Shown: positions 29,901-43,429 of the stretch, in pieces | How the letters are laid out: each line of letters opens with the position of its first letter | Numbering within the stretch: position 1 is the stretch's first letter | NCBI GenBank assembly: GCA_026545765.1 | Contig: JAIFAC010000007.1 | Span: forward strand, 620,001-684,000 | Source: Plantago major | Taxonomy: Eukaryota; Streptophyta; Magnoliopsida; Lamiales; Plantaginaceae | DNA: 64,000 nucleotides | Reading direction: 5' to 3' | Notes under the pieces: generated by a model | Database searches by the model: none | Seen by the model: the letters and a program-made list of their open reading frames with translations, nothing else | What the model was told of the DNA's origin: nothing | Translations under genes and position numbers: made by a program

Positions 29901-32900
29901 AGGACTAGATTTATTTGGGAGAGAGATACCTATAAATGAATTAAAAGAAGGAGTTAAATACTAAATACCAAGTACACATCTATTTTAATAATTGTGAAGG
30001 GCAAAGACTCGTTTTTGACATTACTTTATAAATGCTTTGCTATAAAGATATCTAATCTAAAGCTGTGTATATAGTTTAAGTACTGTTTCTAATAAAAAAG
30101 TATGTAGTCAAAGTATTTACCAAATAAAGGCCTTATATTTGGATTAAGTAAGAATTGTTAGAAAGGCAGTATATGTTAAGAATCTATCTCATGTAGTAAT
30201 TTCAAGGCACAAGCATAGGCTCCTAACATAATAGGATATAATAAATGTTATAGTACACGTTCACCTTTCTTCTGATTCCAAAGATAAGCTTAGTTCCAAA
30301 CATAAGTGCGAGCTCAAGTGTATATTTATATAAGGTTCTTTCCAGACTCTTTCGTAAATTTCTTAATTAGTAGTCTTAATCTAAGTATACCCGCCTCTAA
30401 GTTTCTAATTATTCTTCACAGATAGTAGGAAGCTTTGTCCTCATTAACATCATTTTTTATTAATAAACGCTTTCTTTATAAGGCAATCTTATATTTGTTG
30501 CGTACTACTTTACTTTACTTTTTAAATAAAATAGGAGTAAAAGGTAAAGGGTTAAAATAATAAAGTCAAGAAGAGAAATCCAAACTAGTGCTAGCCCAAG
30601 ATAATATTAGTTAAGAAAGAGATCCTCTTGTAAAAATGAAAAGGCAATAGTGAAGATAGCATCTACTTGGTGAGCAAAGCATTTTCTATTTTATATTGTA
30701 GAAATGCTCTATTATTCCCTTCCTTTTTTATTTTACAATAACCTTAAGTTGATATTAGTGATAGATCTAAGTCAAAGTACTGAACTCCCACAAATCTATT
30801 TTTAGTTGTATGTAAGTTGTCTAACAAGATTAAAATTAAAAGCGTATTATAGGAGTAAAGGCATATAGTGTTTTCTACCTAAATTATATAGTTAAAATTA
30901 TATATATTAAAAAACTATATAGTAGTTATTATGTGCTGTATACAATAATGAAATAGGCTAAACTCTTAGGGTGTTCTCTTCTCTACTCGACTTCTAGTTC
31001 TCTTTGCTTGTCTTGTCAAAAAAGTATATTATATAATATTGGGTCTTTCTCTCTTCCTTCTTGGATATTATTATATTCGTTGTGTATCTCCCTCATATCT
31101 TATAGTAGCTAACCTATTTTATATTATCTATCTTTGTTATACTAAGAATACTTAATCTCCTAGGTATTTACCTTAAGTACTCTAGCTTCTTAAATAAGCT
31201 TTGTCTATTACCTCAAGTATTCTATAAGATTCCTTAAACCAATTAACTAAGATAAACATGCCATAACTACCTCCATGATTGGATTTACCATTTATTCCAA
31301 ATTGACTAGATTCTATACGTACAAAATTATATTACAACAATTATTTCTAATAAGGTTTAAAGGCACTATATTCCCCACTGAAAGAACCCAAACAACTTAT
31401 CTATCATTTTGTAAGGGAAACAACTTGTAAATGAAACATAAAGTTCTATAGTTAGTCTCCTTAATTAGTTATATACTTGCAATCAATCCCTAACAGCACA
31501 GGACACATCTAATCTCTATCTTAATCTTAGTTCACTTAATTATTAATTTTAGCCAGCCATACAATTTATGCGGTAACTCCCTTATTCTACAAAGAAGATA
31601 GGGTATAAGATATCTAAAATATCCTTCTAAGCAAGATTAAATTTAAGTACTATAAAAGAATTAAGTACCTCCCTCTACACCGTATCTAGTTATGTATACA
31701 AAAAGTTGTCATTCTACTAAAATAGTGTATTGGTTGAGCTCGTGATATAAATTAGGTAAGAACGACTCAATAAAATAGAAAAGCAAACATAAATAAGGTA
31801 CCTTACTTTTACTTAGAAACTTAGAAGTATAGAGAGAGTAAAAAAGAGATCCCTTACTTAACTATGCATGTAGTACTTAGGTTTTCTTGGCCTAGTATAT
31901 GCCTACCGTTACGAAACACCCTTTCCTTTAATGAAATATATGGAGATGTTTCCCTTTCTAGTAAGAATTTATACTTGCCTACAATTAGTAATTAGCTAGC
32001 CTCTATCTATAAGATAAGGAACACTTAGAAGTAACAATAAATAATTTCATAAAATTATAAATAAAAATTTATGAAAGCAACCGTTCGCAGGGATATTATT
32101 TTTTTTTATTTAGTTTAGTATAAAGAAAGAGCAGTTACTAGATAACCGTATTTCTTTCTTATATTCTATGTTAAGACATATCTAAGATGCTGTATTTATT
32201 AATAATTTATATATATTGTTTGTATATATTGTATATAAATTGTTACTTTTGATGATGTGAGCTGTTGTAGAACTGGAATTGTTGCTTTTTTCCCTGAATT
32301 CTTTCTTTTATATATAAGTACTTTTTTTTTTATAAGTATGTAGTTTAATCAGTACATTTTCTATTATTACACTTATTTTTTGCAACACCTAGTTTCATGT
32401 AATGTAATAAGTAGCCAGCCTTTATTTAATCATGATTGATGTAAATATTTAATCTTTCTAAAGACTTCTTGGAAACTGCTTGTGTAATTGTGAACTCTCT
32501 ACCTTGGTTGGAGTCATTAAATAAAAGAATTATGTCTCGGGTTATAAACATGTATAAATCTGACAACAATTGGAGAAATTCCAAAATAATATTTCAGTAT
32601 AAGTTAAGTAATAAAGTGACATCCCTGACTCTTTTGATGAAGGGAATCTCGTGATTGTGATGTAGGATGAAACATATAATCACTTGTCCAAATAAATAGT
32701 AAACTCGACGTTGCTTTTTTGTCTAGATAATACAAAAAAATTAAGTTGATTGAATCTCTTATTGTTATTTATCGAGTATTGAAAAATGAAAGAGAACACG
32801 GTGGGTAAGATAATTTTCTAAGGCCTTCTATAAATTTATTTATAATTTATTTAATTTACTTTTAAACTGTCTTGTCATAGTAATATCCCGTAGTAATAGT

Positions 32901-34756
32901 ACACACAAAGTAAACTTAGTATCAATGGAAATGTTCCGAAACAGAACAGAGGAGTTACATGGAAGGATCTATTCAAATACTAAGCCATCCATGTATGTAT
33001 GTATTAAATAAACGAGAATTCGCAAGTAGTATAGTAGTAAGGAAAAAGGGGGTCCTTTGCGGCATCATCCGAGTAGTAGCTTCATAGGAATCTATCTAAA
33101 TTGTTTCTAATTAAGAAATATAATAAGAAAACATCTCAATACAAATCGATAAACCTAAGTAGTACTAAGTTTTCGCAACCTTCTTTTTTTTTGGACAAGT
33201 AATCAAATCAAGGGTTATTTATAATTTCAAATTCAAGACTATAATAATAATAATAAAGAAGTACAAGTAGAGGATTCTTTCTATACATAATCCAGAAATG
33301 TAAACAAGAACGAAATGGAAGAGATAACCTTACTTATGTAGTGTAGTACTGCAAGGAATAAAAAGAAAACTATATATTTGTTGAATTGTTAGAATCCGAG
33401 GGAAAACATACAAAGTTTATTATCCTTATATTTTTTTATATCTTGACGTTGTTACTTACCATTATTCCTTGACTATTCCTTGCAAAACAACATTATTTAG
33501 GACATCCTCCTCGAGCTATGTTATCCCCGATTAACCCTGTTGCCTTATTAATTAATTAAGGCGTTAGTGGTGAGTCCCTACTGTTTGGTGTCTTTGGGGG
33601 ATATTAGAAGATGAATAATATAGCTATATGTTAACGACGTATCTTGTCTCTAAAACAACGATATAAAGTTGACCACTTTTAAGTAGCCTTTGTTGTGGCA
33701 GACATGGATTCTTTATACTTTTTGTGTACACTCCGAAAACTAAAGTAAATTCTTCCTTACCGGCAACTTCTGCACCCAGTTCCTGTTAAACATTCGTCTT
33801 CTCAAAACAGATACTCTTTGTTGAGTTCATCTTTATTTAATTTATAAAAAAATTTATAATAAAAATGTGAACTTCTAAACCTCGCATCGGTCAGAAAACA
33901 ACGTAATTGGAAAAGGAAATGCTAGAAGTTAGTCTTACGTTAACGACGAAACAAAGTACAAGTCCAAAAGAATCACATTATAGTTTGAAATAATTGATTT
34001 AGAAATAGAAAGAATTCATCTCTGGGAGGAACGAACAAAATTACTACAACATTGGCTCGTTATAACTCATACAAGAACAAGAATTGTTAACCTAGTTGAT
34101 TGAAGAAACTCTACTCATTCGTATTTTAGTATAAAATTAGAAAGAAGCAGTTGTATAGTAGAAGGAATATCTTATATTACCATAATGCAAGGGAAAAGAA
34201 TTATCTATACTATACTTGATACTTGGAGTTTTTTAAAGATCTATTTAACTATATCGACAAAAACTATCCTTAGCCCTTAGTCGTTGGAAAGAATTCTAAC
34301 CTTGTAGAAGATCAAATTGTAGGCCTAGCCTAGGCAAACAATGCCATATTCTTTATTACCTCACTAAACGTAAACGCATAGAAAAGGGAGCCTGATACAA
34401 TATTATATAGACAAACAAAAAGGTATAACATGCGTAGAATACTCCCTTAAGAACAAAGATTTAAAGTAGAATTTGAAATAGAGATGGGTAGCACAACACG
34501 TTACAATGACTCTAAATACAAAGCAAGACTTCCAGATAAAGGATTACTTACGAAATGAAATAAACTACTAGGTAAATTTCTAGATAAGAATTCTATAAAT
34601 CTATAAGGGAATTCTCATCTTCTCTATTTATCGCTACTAAGTATGGTTCTATATTTTATATTGTATTAAGGTAAGGGCATCTTATTACTTCTAAGTAGAA
34701 CACTACTCTATTGGAAGTATAGATCTTTATTTGTTATTGTCTTTGCACTCACTACC

Positions 34757-34782
34757 TTAGTTACATATATTAGTTACATATA
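34757..34782. repeat. Tandem duplication, 2 x 13 bp TTAGTTACATATA
   Basis: Two exact adjacent copies in spacer. Confidence 0.95.
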
Positions 34783-35451
34783 ATATAGATATAAGAATTC
34801 CTTTATTGTTCTCTAAGAAATACATGATAATATTCTCGTGTTGTGTTTTAGTACAGCCATTGCATATTATATTTGCTTTTATAAGTAAGATATAGGGCCA
34901 ACAACTTCATTTCACTTTGAATTATTCTTGGTGTAGTCATATATCTAAAAATGAAAATGCAAACCTTTACTTAATAGACTTTATAAGTATTCCTTAAAAG
35001 CAGCAACTATGCCAATTACACCAAAGCATCATTATTAAATTTCAAACATAATATAAACACGCACAAAACAAATTATAATAGAATTTTATATGCTACAAAC
35101 ATTAAGGCTATCTAGTTTATTGGGTACAACAAATCTATTTACTAGGGTAAGTTGCTTTTAATTACTATACTAAAAATAGAAGTCTAGGGTAGATCTTTTT
35201 GTACACGCTTCTAGGTTGGTGTTAGTCATCACTCATGCCTTCGTCTATCTATGCTGCATAATGTATTCTAATCTAATGCAAGGAAGAAATATTATATAAG
35301 CTTTGTAATCGTGGTATACCTCCTTTGTCTAGCAGTAGATGTTATAATACGAATTAGGTCAAATCGTGATCTTCTACAGTAAATACTGTTCTTTGAAATT
35401 ACCGTACTAGCTCTAGTAAATTAGAATATTCTTTAGTACCCTGACTCCATT

Positions 35452-35477
35452 ATCTTAGTATAACATCTTAGTATAAC
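35452..35477. repeat. Tandem duplication, 2 x 13 bp ATCTTAGTATAAC
   Basis: Two exact adjacent copies in spacer. Confidence 0.95.
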
Positions 35478-37222
35478 ATTTACTATTTCTTTTATTAAGT
35501 TATTGACTTTTCTAATTTAGCCCCCCTAAAATCCTTAATCTCATGTTTTACTTTAGTATAAAGCTCTATAGAATTCTACTTGGTACAGAAACTTATTTGT
35601 TTTGTTTGAGAGATATAGTCTCTTAGAATTGCTTAGTATATATAACTATTTAGAGTATTTAGCCCTTAACACATTAATAACTCTTCTACTTTAGAAATTT
35701 GTTCATAAAGGTTTGAATTAATATAAATGAAACAAAACCATATAAATTCTTACCAAAAAAGCTTCCCTTGGAAATACTGCTTCAACTCCAATTTTATAAG
35801 AAACAAGCTTGGTAAGTACACAACAAGTTAATTTATACTCTAATATGGTAAGAAACGTAACTCAAGGGAAACAAAGAAAAAACTGAAAATAAGTCTAATT
35901 TGAAAGAGAAATCTTATGGTTTTAAGGGAAAGTGTCACTTAGAAGTGTTCGGAGAAATGCATATTTAAATGTACATCGTAAGTTGCTTAGTAGGATAGGT
36001 ACTGTAATATACTTTTCTGGTTGTAATTTATTTTATAGCATAGTACATTTTATTTGGAAATGCGGAATCCTTTTTAAATTTATAAATTCTCTTTAAATGT
36101 AAGCTATTCTTAACACAATAAGTATAAATGTATTCTGTAAACCCTTTTTTTAGAAGAAATTATCCATACCATAAGTTGAAGGTTATATATTACTTGTTTC
36201 TAGGTTATGATTTAGAATATACTTTTGGGAATACTTGTTGGGTATAAAGACATTTAATAAAAATGTAAAATTCTCGAAACACAAATTAAAGTACAACCTT
36301 TCTTGTTTTGTAGAGTAGTAATTTCCTTTGTTATACCTATTCCATTTTACACTATTTCTGAAACACCATGGACAACATTTCTCATTAGCCTTGATTGACT
36401 ATTATGACCTATAACCTTTACCTTGGTTTTATAAATCATCTCATATTATTTACTAATTAATAGTATTTGTTTGATATTTACCCTTACTAAGTTTATATAC
36501 CAATAAGAGCGCGCCTTGTTTCAATTAAAATTCTATACTATTTCCTATCTTACATTTTTTATAATGAAAAGTTCTTTGGCAATGTTTTTTGTTTGCTATC
36601 TATGAAAGGATCCTTATCTATAATGTGCAATTACTTAGGTTGAATGCACAGAGTTAATACACGTATCCCCTTAAAATTAAATGAAATAGGAGTTCCTTTA
36701 GAAAAAAAAGTAGGCTTATATAAAATAACTCACTAATAGCTTGTATTTTAGTTAGAGAAATATTTGCAGCTTAAGATGACTTCTAGTAGAAATTTTTAGA
36801 GATGATTTATTAGATACTGGTTTACAAGAAAAATACCTCGGCAATATAAATATCCAGAACCAAGATGATGCCTATAAAAGAGAACTGCCGAACGAAGAAA
36901 GAAATATATGCCCACTTTAAGTTAACCTTCATGCCTTAGCTCATAAAAAATAGAAAATGTAGAATTCACTTCACACCATTTAAGTTAGGTCTTAACTTCT
37001 ATACTATGAACAATTCTTGGTTATAACACCACATTTGGTACATATTTCTTATAATTTATTTATTATTACAATTTTTATAGTTTTCCATTTATTATCTTCT
37101 TAATGTTTACAAAGTAATTCAACACGTGCAGCTTTTTCTTTATTTTTTTTTGAATAGATATCTTTTTTAATTTATTAATAACATTGGAAACCACACACTT
37201 TTATACACAATTATATATCCTA

Positions 37223-37240
37223 ATATATATATATATATAT
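37223..37240. repeat. (AT)9 tract
   Basis: An 18-bp perfect AT dinucleotide run. Confidence 0.95.
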
Positions 37241-37900
37241 AGGTTAAGTAAAAAAGTATAGATAAGTACTTGCGGGGTAGACTAAACATAGGTATAAAGG
37301 GAAGTGGCAAGTTCTAGCTAAATAAATAAAATAAATCATAGGCTAATATAAGTGAAACTTAATGGTGTATAGAGATACTGGAGTATTGTTGGACTTCTTA
37401 TATAGGTAGTCTCTTCGTAAGTGATCTTGGTAATAAATGGATAGCATCTCGTAAAAGTTATAGAATTAATTATTTATAGGTATATAAAACACAGTCCTTA
37501 TAAGGAACAAGTAATACCAAAAAAGTCTTTTAACTATTATAATGTAGTACACCAATCAAAGTCAAATGTAGTAAGTATTCCACCTCTTGTTACAACACAC
37601 CCTTAGAAGTCTAGGTAAAATGAAAGTACTCTATAAGAAAGATATTGGAAGAAAAATATATACCTAATTCCCTTAAAACGTGTCCACGGTATCTTTACCT
37701 AATAGGAAGTCTTTATATCATGTGAGTAGAATTTCTAATAACGCCTTTATATCTACCTCAAATACTTTTATGTTCAATACCTTTCTTATCTATACAATAA
37801 GTTTCAAGCGGTGTATTATGCCTTATTATCTTTATTCAAAAATAGACTTAGTAATTATGCCTCTATTATATATTATATTATTATATTAGCTCACATTCTT

Positions 37901-37930
37901 ATATTATAGGTACACATATTATAGGTACAC
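37901..37930. repeat. Tandem duplication, 2 x 15 bp ATATTATAGGTACAC
   Basis: Two exact adjacent copies in spacer. Confidence 0.95.
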
Positions 37931-40900
37931 ATGTGTATAACTTTACATTCCTCTATCTTCTTACTCCTATCTCCTTTTCTCCCTTTCATTATAAACTACA
38001 AGGGACTTATAAAAGCCAATTCTCAGCTAACCTTTATTTATTAAGTTAAGTTATAGTATAAATTATGTAACAAAATTATATAACATGTAAGAGATCTTTA
38101 GTATTTACTTCCATCAAATTAAGTAGTTAGGCATGTATAACATTTATAATAGTTTAACCTAAAGAGAATTAGGGTAATACCATTTTTTTCTTTGTATTAT
38201 AGTTTTCTATTTTATAGTATACATCATAAGTCGCTCATTACTCTGCATTACTTAGTGATAGTAACAATATAACAAGGGATCGCCTAAACACTTTATTTAA
38301 GTATAACATAGAAGAAAAAGGATTCGCTAATTAAGTCTATCTTGTCTTGGTAGATATATTATAAGAGGTATATTAATTTATTTCACTACTAGCTCTAGCA
38401 AAGCATAATAAAATATGATACATGTATACGCCCTCAACTTTCCTTTTAACTTGCACTCTATTTATAGGACTACTAAGTAAACAACTTATAGCTTTATAAT
38501 ATGTTTTACCTAATTCTAACAATCATAGTAAGTGTATATGATTCTATCCTTAACTTATGTAGTTACTTGTGTAGTACTTAATGCCAGTTGTTCCTTTACA
38601 AAAGTATTTTAGTTGTAGTACTCCTATTCGTGTATATTTATACTAAAATAATGATATAAAATAAAATTGCTTATAAATGACGTTATTATTCCCTTACCTT
38701 ACTATATAAATTATGGGTTCTTACTTGTTAGGTTGGTAAATCGCATGATTGGTTGCTTAAGTATTCCATATAGAGTAGGTCGTATTATACTATTTTACTA
38801 GATGCACTCACAATTCCCAAACACCTATATATTACTATACTTGAAGGAAAGGTGAAGTAGACTTCCTAGTATAAGATACACAGAAATAGCTAAATAAAAG
38901 AAGCTGCAATAAGAGTCCTTCTCTTTACGAAACTCATGTTCATTCTTAGTATTATATTCTTTCATTCATTATAATAAATCTCTATAAATGGTATTGCACC
39001 AACGTAAGACTCTAATTCTATTAAAATATGTAAAATGGGAATTTAAATGTAATGTACAATAACGGGATCAAAAAGATATGTTGTCAAAAGGAGGTACTTT
39101 CTAACTTTTCTCTCTTTTATCACTACGCCTATGAAATGGATTTTTAAGATAACTAAATCTAAATCAGAGCTTTTTCACTACATAGACATAAATAAAAAGA
39201 ATACATTTATATATTTATTGCTTTGTTCCGAAAAAAGATAATAGTTTTTCTCTAATTCAATGAAATGAAAAGTCCTACCTAATAGCTGTTACCCAACATC
39301 AATAGCTGTGTTAACCCAAAATATAGGATAAATTATGATGTAGACCAAGTACCTAAATAATAGTTCCAAGTTCAAATTCCTCCTCTTCTTCTTATAGTTT
39401 ATAAATAATTTATGGTTAGCGTAGTTAGCGGGTTGTAGAAATTGACTGTGTTTGCTTCTATTTTGTTTTTTGCTCTATTCTCGTGTTTAGGAAAGGTGTA
39501 TTTTAATCCTTCTCTTATTTAATCCTTCTTATTGAGAATCCTTTACTATATTTACTTTTACTATTATAAAAATAATATGTATACGCTTTAAGTCAAATTC
39601 TACTCGACAGTTTATAAATAAATAAATAAGGGTTAAAAAGATGGAGTACTTTGTTCTGCTCTTTGGAATGATCACAGGTAAGTAAAGTATTTTATTCAAA
39701 GTTATGAACGCAACAACACTAAATATTACTTACGAATGAATACATTTAGTCTAAGAATAATAAAGCATCTAAGAGTACAAGGGTAGGGGTTGAGCCAAAG
39801 AAGAAAGGAAAAGGAACGAAGTCATGCATTCTAAAAAATAGTTAAAGGGAATAGGCAAATACTCTATCTATACACCAAAAACTACAGTATCCACATAAGT
39901 AAGAAGAGAAGTAAAAGTAAACTACTAATAACAGAAATATAATACGAAATAAGAAATCAAGGACAACCAGTAGTAAACTCATACAGCATAAATAAAAAAG
40001 AAGTTCATACTAAAACTCATTTATGTTCTAGATCTATTATATTCCTTACTACCCGATACAGGAAGTACAAATAAAATATAGGGCATTCTCTATTCTAAAT
40101 ATTCACTCATATAAATCTTCTGGGGTTCTTAAGGCAAACGCACTTATTAATACCACACCTAGAAATAATACCTAGAAGTAAAAAGGAGAGGTTGGACATA
40201 AACATAAAATAAAGGAAGACAGCCAAGAAGTAAAAATCACTACACCGATAGCAAGGCACTTACTTGGGTCAAAGGGATAGACTTTATAAGTTTTCCTAAG
40301 AAAGAAAAGAAGTAATGCTCTCATTCTTAAGATTCTCTCTACGAAATTAGTACTAGAAGTGAAGTATGCCTTTAACAATTCCAACTATTGGATTATTATT
40401 CTTTATTCTTTCTTTTGAAAATATATCCATAAATATGGCTTTAACGTGTCTTACATACTTTATAATAGGGGCGAACCTAATCCTATCCGCAAGTCATCAA
40501 CAAAAATAGAAACTAGGCTTAAGTTAATTAAGTCTTAAGTCTCAAAAACAACTAAATCAATTTAGATGAAGATACAAGTCGATAGAAAAATAATATCAAG
40601 GTGTTACAAATATAACCAAAAGTAACATCTCGAAACAAAAGCTAGTTGTTATCATCAAAACTAAGAAACAAATATGAAAATTCTAGAATACCGAACACGC
40701 AGAACACCACATAGTAGTAACAAATACAAGCAAGTAAGCGCGAACATAGAAATATAGAATATAACACAAGTAAATAATATCCAAGGGAGAGAACATATAA
40801 CTATTTATTAATTTAATAAAAATAAAGAAATCATGTATTCTCCTAAAGGAAATAGACATATAAGAGAAATCCAATACCTCGTTTATCTTATAATATAAAT

Positions 40901-41230
40901 ATCTTATAATAAAGGATTAAGAAGAAATCATGGTTACATTATAAGTTATTTATTATATCATTAATTATCAAGACCAATAAAGAAGTAAAGAATAGGTAGG
41001 ATCTACCGCTAATGTAATAGAATCTTCAAAAGAACACTTCTCTATACCCACGTCTACCTCTGAAAAGAAGACAAGATAACTCTTCCTTTCATATGCTTAT
41101 TGAATTTCATTTATATTTACCTTTTTGCACCTTTAATTAGAAAAACTATTATAATATAAACACTCTTGGACAATTAATTATTAGAGCTAAGTTGGGGAAT
41201 TAGGACTTGTATGTAAGATATTTGTAAGAA

Positions 41231-41260
41231 CTATACTATACTATACTATACTATACTATA
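41231..41260. repeat. Microsatellite, 6 x CTATA
   Basis: Six exact copies of a 5-bp unit. Confidence 0.97.
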
Positions 41261-42959
41261 CATACCTCGTCGTAGTGAATAAGGAACAACTACTAAATAC
41301 ATAAAGTATCAACAAAGGAAGAGAAAGAATACCAAGAGCTCCGAGCGAAGTACAATATTTATATCAATAGACATTTTATTCGAATTCGAAAAGAAAGTTA
41401 GAACATATTAAATCTAATTATCTCCATTTCCTATTTCATACTTACCCAGAACTAGGAAACCCATTCAATATTTATTTTGAAAATTACACAATATGTAGTG
41501 AATACACAGATATAGGGAATAATAGATAATTCATAGGGAAAACCTGTAGCAGATCTCTAGTATCTTGAGTATCTTGGAAAGATTGAGGGAAATAAAATAT
41601 CAACTCTAACTCTATAATGAATGGTTGGTTGTTTTTTAAGTGTTTGGTGTATTCCTCTTTCTTCTTTTTTTTCCTTCCACGGATTCTTTTTTCTTAGTAA
41701 ATCTTGTAACTGTGCCATTTCTTCTAAAAAATTAACTAATGAAACATCTTCATATTTTATAACCTTTGTATGTACCCTTTATTCAATTCTTTTCCCTATC
41801 TTCATTGCGAACATCAATCAGAATAGCAAGAAATAGTACACCCGCATTACGTCTAACATTACTAATAAACGAGATAATAAAGATAATGAACTTAGGTACA
41901 TAAGCCAAGGAATACAACAAGCAATCAACCATTTCACCCTTTAGATCTTCCTTAATTTGATACTAATATTAGGTCGATAGTACAGAGGAGTCATTTTTAG
42001 TACTTTTTTTAGTACTATGGATGTATGCTTCGCTAATTATAAACTATTTCGGAATCATTTTTTACTAATCTATAATCAATGTATTATATCTTATCTTATA
42101 AAATTCTTATCTTATTTATAATTTAAGCTTAGGCTTTCTACCTCAAAAAAAAGTATCACAGCACAATAAAATAATATAGAAGGAACTACCAAGTCAAAGA
42201 TAAATTATTTCTCCTCTACTAGCACAGCACATAAGATAAGTAAAAGATTGAACTTGTCCATGTCTTTTTTTTCCTTCACAAGGCAGTGATTTCCATTCCA
42301 ATAACATACTCAAAATGAAGTATAATAGAATTCTATGCTAGCAAGGTAATTTTTCTTTGGTTCTAAGACAATAAAAAACAAGGCATTCTATCATCATAAT
42401 TTTTGGGATAGAATTTGCAGCACTTTATATAGAAGGAAGTATTCACTAAGATAAACCGAATGGATAAACAATTTTTCTATTTACGCCGCTACTCTTTAAC
42501 CTATTCGGTATACAACCTTCTGCTTTTTTTGTTGGTGTTACTTGGTTACTTTAAGACTTTAAGTTAAGGTCCCCTCTTTATCTTACTAAGGATTCTTCCA
42601 TCTACTTTAATCTACTTACTACTTATACAGAAACAAACTTTACTACATACACTACATACATAAGATAACGCTTGACTCTCTATCCTCCACCCGCTGTTGT
42701 CCACTATACACAGTATATGTTTCTATCTAATATGGCTAATGCTTTCTTTATTGTTTAAGGCTCTTTCTTCTTAATAACAAAAGGATAATATCTTTTTCTT
42801 TCTTCCAACCAATTATGTACTACTATGTACTATGCTTTCTGATGACTAAAAACACACTATGGCAGAAAAGAAATATACAATAGAGTTATTATAGAGTCAG
42901 ATCTAAAGGCAGCAAGGTGAAAAAAGCATTTAAAAATAAATAACCTCATGATAGATTCT

Positions 42960-43260
42960 TCATAAAGATTGCGAAACGTGTGTTTTTGTAGTTAAGAAGG
43001 AATTTGCCTTATCGGGACTGGTTCTAGTACATCACATGGACTCTGAAAAGGGGAAGGAAGAGCAAGCAAAGCAGACTGGTAGCAGGTATAGACTTGCCTG
43101 ACAAGGCCCGGATCCCAAAGGTTGGCTTTTCAAGTTGCATTTTGAGGTCCACTTCTAGTTCTAGCACTCGGATTTTGAAGACTTTTCTCCAACTTTTGCG
43201 ACGTATATAGATCAAATCCGTTTTTGTCCTAACCTAACAACATATCTTTTCTTTTGTTGG
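42960..43260. other. Unidentified less AT-rich block upstream of trnK
   Basis: This block is visibly less AT-rich than the spacer to its left and is joined to the gene island. It includes AAGGCCCGGATCCC and an open frame of 63 codons on the - strand (43,024-43,215), rich in K/R/L at its start. I could not match the translation, or either strand, to a plant mitochondrial gene, 5S rRNA or group II intron domain V. It may be a conserved flank of nad3/trnK, a decayed gene or imported DNA. Confidence 0.4.
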
Positions 43261-43274
43261 TGATCTTTTTTAAA

Positions 43275-43348
43275 GGGTGTATTGTAGCTCAGTCAATCGA
43301 CTTTTTTTTTATTGATTGGTCGTTGGTTCAAAAATCCTACTACACCCA
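43275..43348 (+). tRNA. trnK-UUU: tRNA-Lys(UUU)-like gene, divergent and possibly decayed
   Basis: The acceptor stem is a perfect 7 bp (GGGTGTA with TACACCC, discriminator A), the total length is 74 nt, and the stretches TAGCTCAG and GGTCG..GGTTCAA match plant mitochondrial trnK. The anticodon region is a run of nine T after a C, so any placement reads UUU (lysine). Several parts are abnormal: the D-arm cannot form the usual GCTC/GAGC stem, the anticodon loop is over-long inside a stem of about AATCGA/TTGATT, and the T-loop has two extra A with one mismatch in its stem. Both expansions sit in homopolymers, so sequencing error or slippage could explain them. It lies 81 nt upstream of nad3 on the same strand and could be processed from a shared transcript. 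It may be a pseudogene. Confidence 0.55.
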
Positions 43349-43429
43349 GAGTCGAAGGAGACAATATAGAAACTTTTCGGTATATCGCTTCACTAACTAA
43401 GAAGTACACATAGGAAATATAGTCTTCTT

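Larger units (their letters stand above)
1..42950. other. AT-rich gene desert of about 43 kb
   Basis: I found no recognisable gene, rRNA or tRNA here. The longest open frames (107 codons at 1,316-1,639 +, 93 codons at 21,020-21,301 -, 86 codons at 19,162-19,422 +) have no family motifs, codon usage is indistinguishable from spacer, and the 107-codon frame opens with TTG rather than ATG. Several frames overlap on both strands of the same stretch (for example 21,020-21,301), as expected by chance. The content is low-complexity AT-rich sequence with short tandem duplications, listed separately. Short exons (below about 150 nt) of split mitochondrial genes could be hidden and would escape visual reading. 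Confidence 0.7.

Noticed and set aside
42975-43020. GGAATTTGCCTTATCGGG, loosely like the large-subunit rRNA block GAAATTCCTTGTCGGG
   Set aside because: Similarity does not continue on either side, so no rrn26 fragment can be supported.
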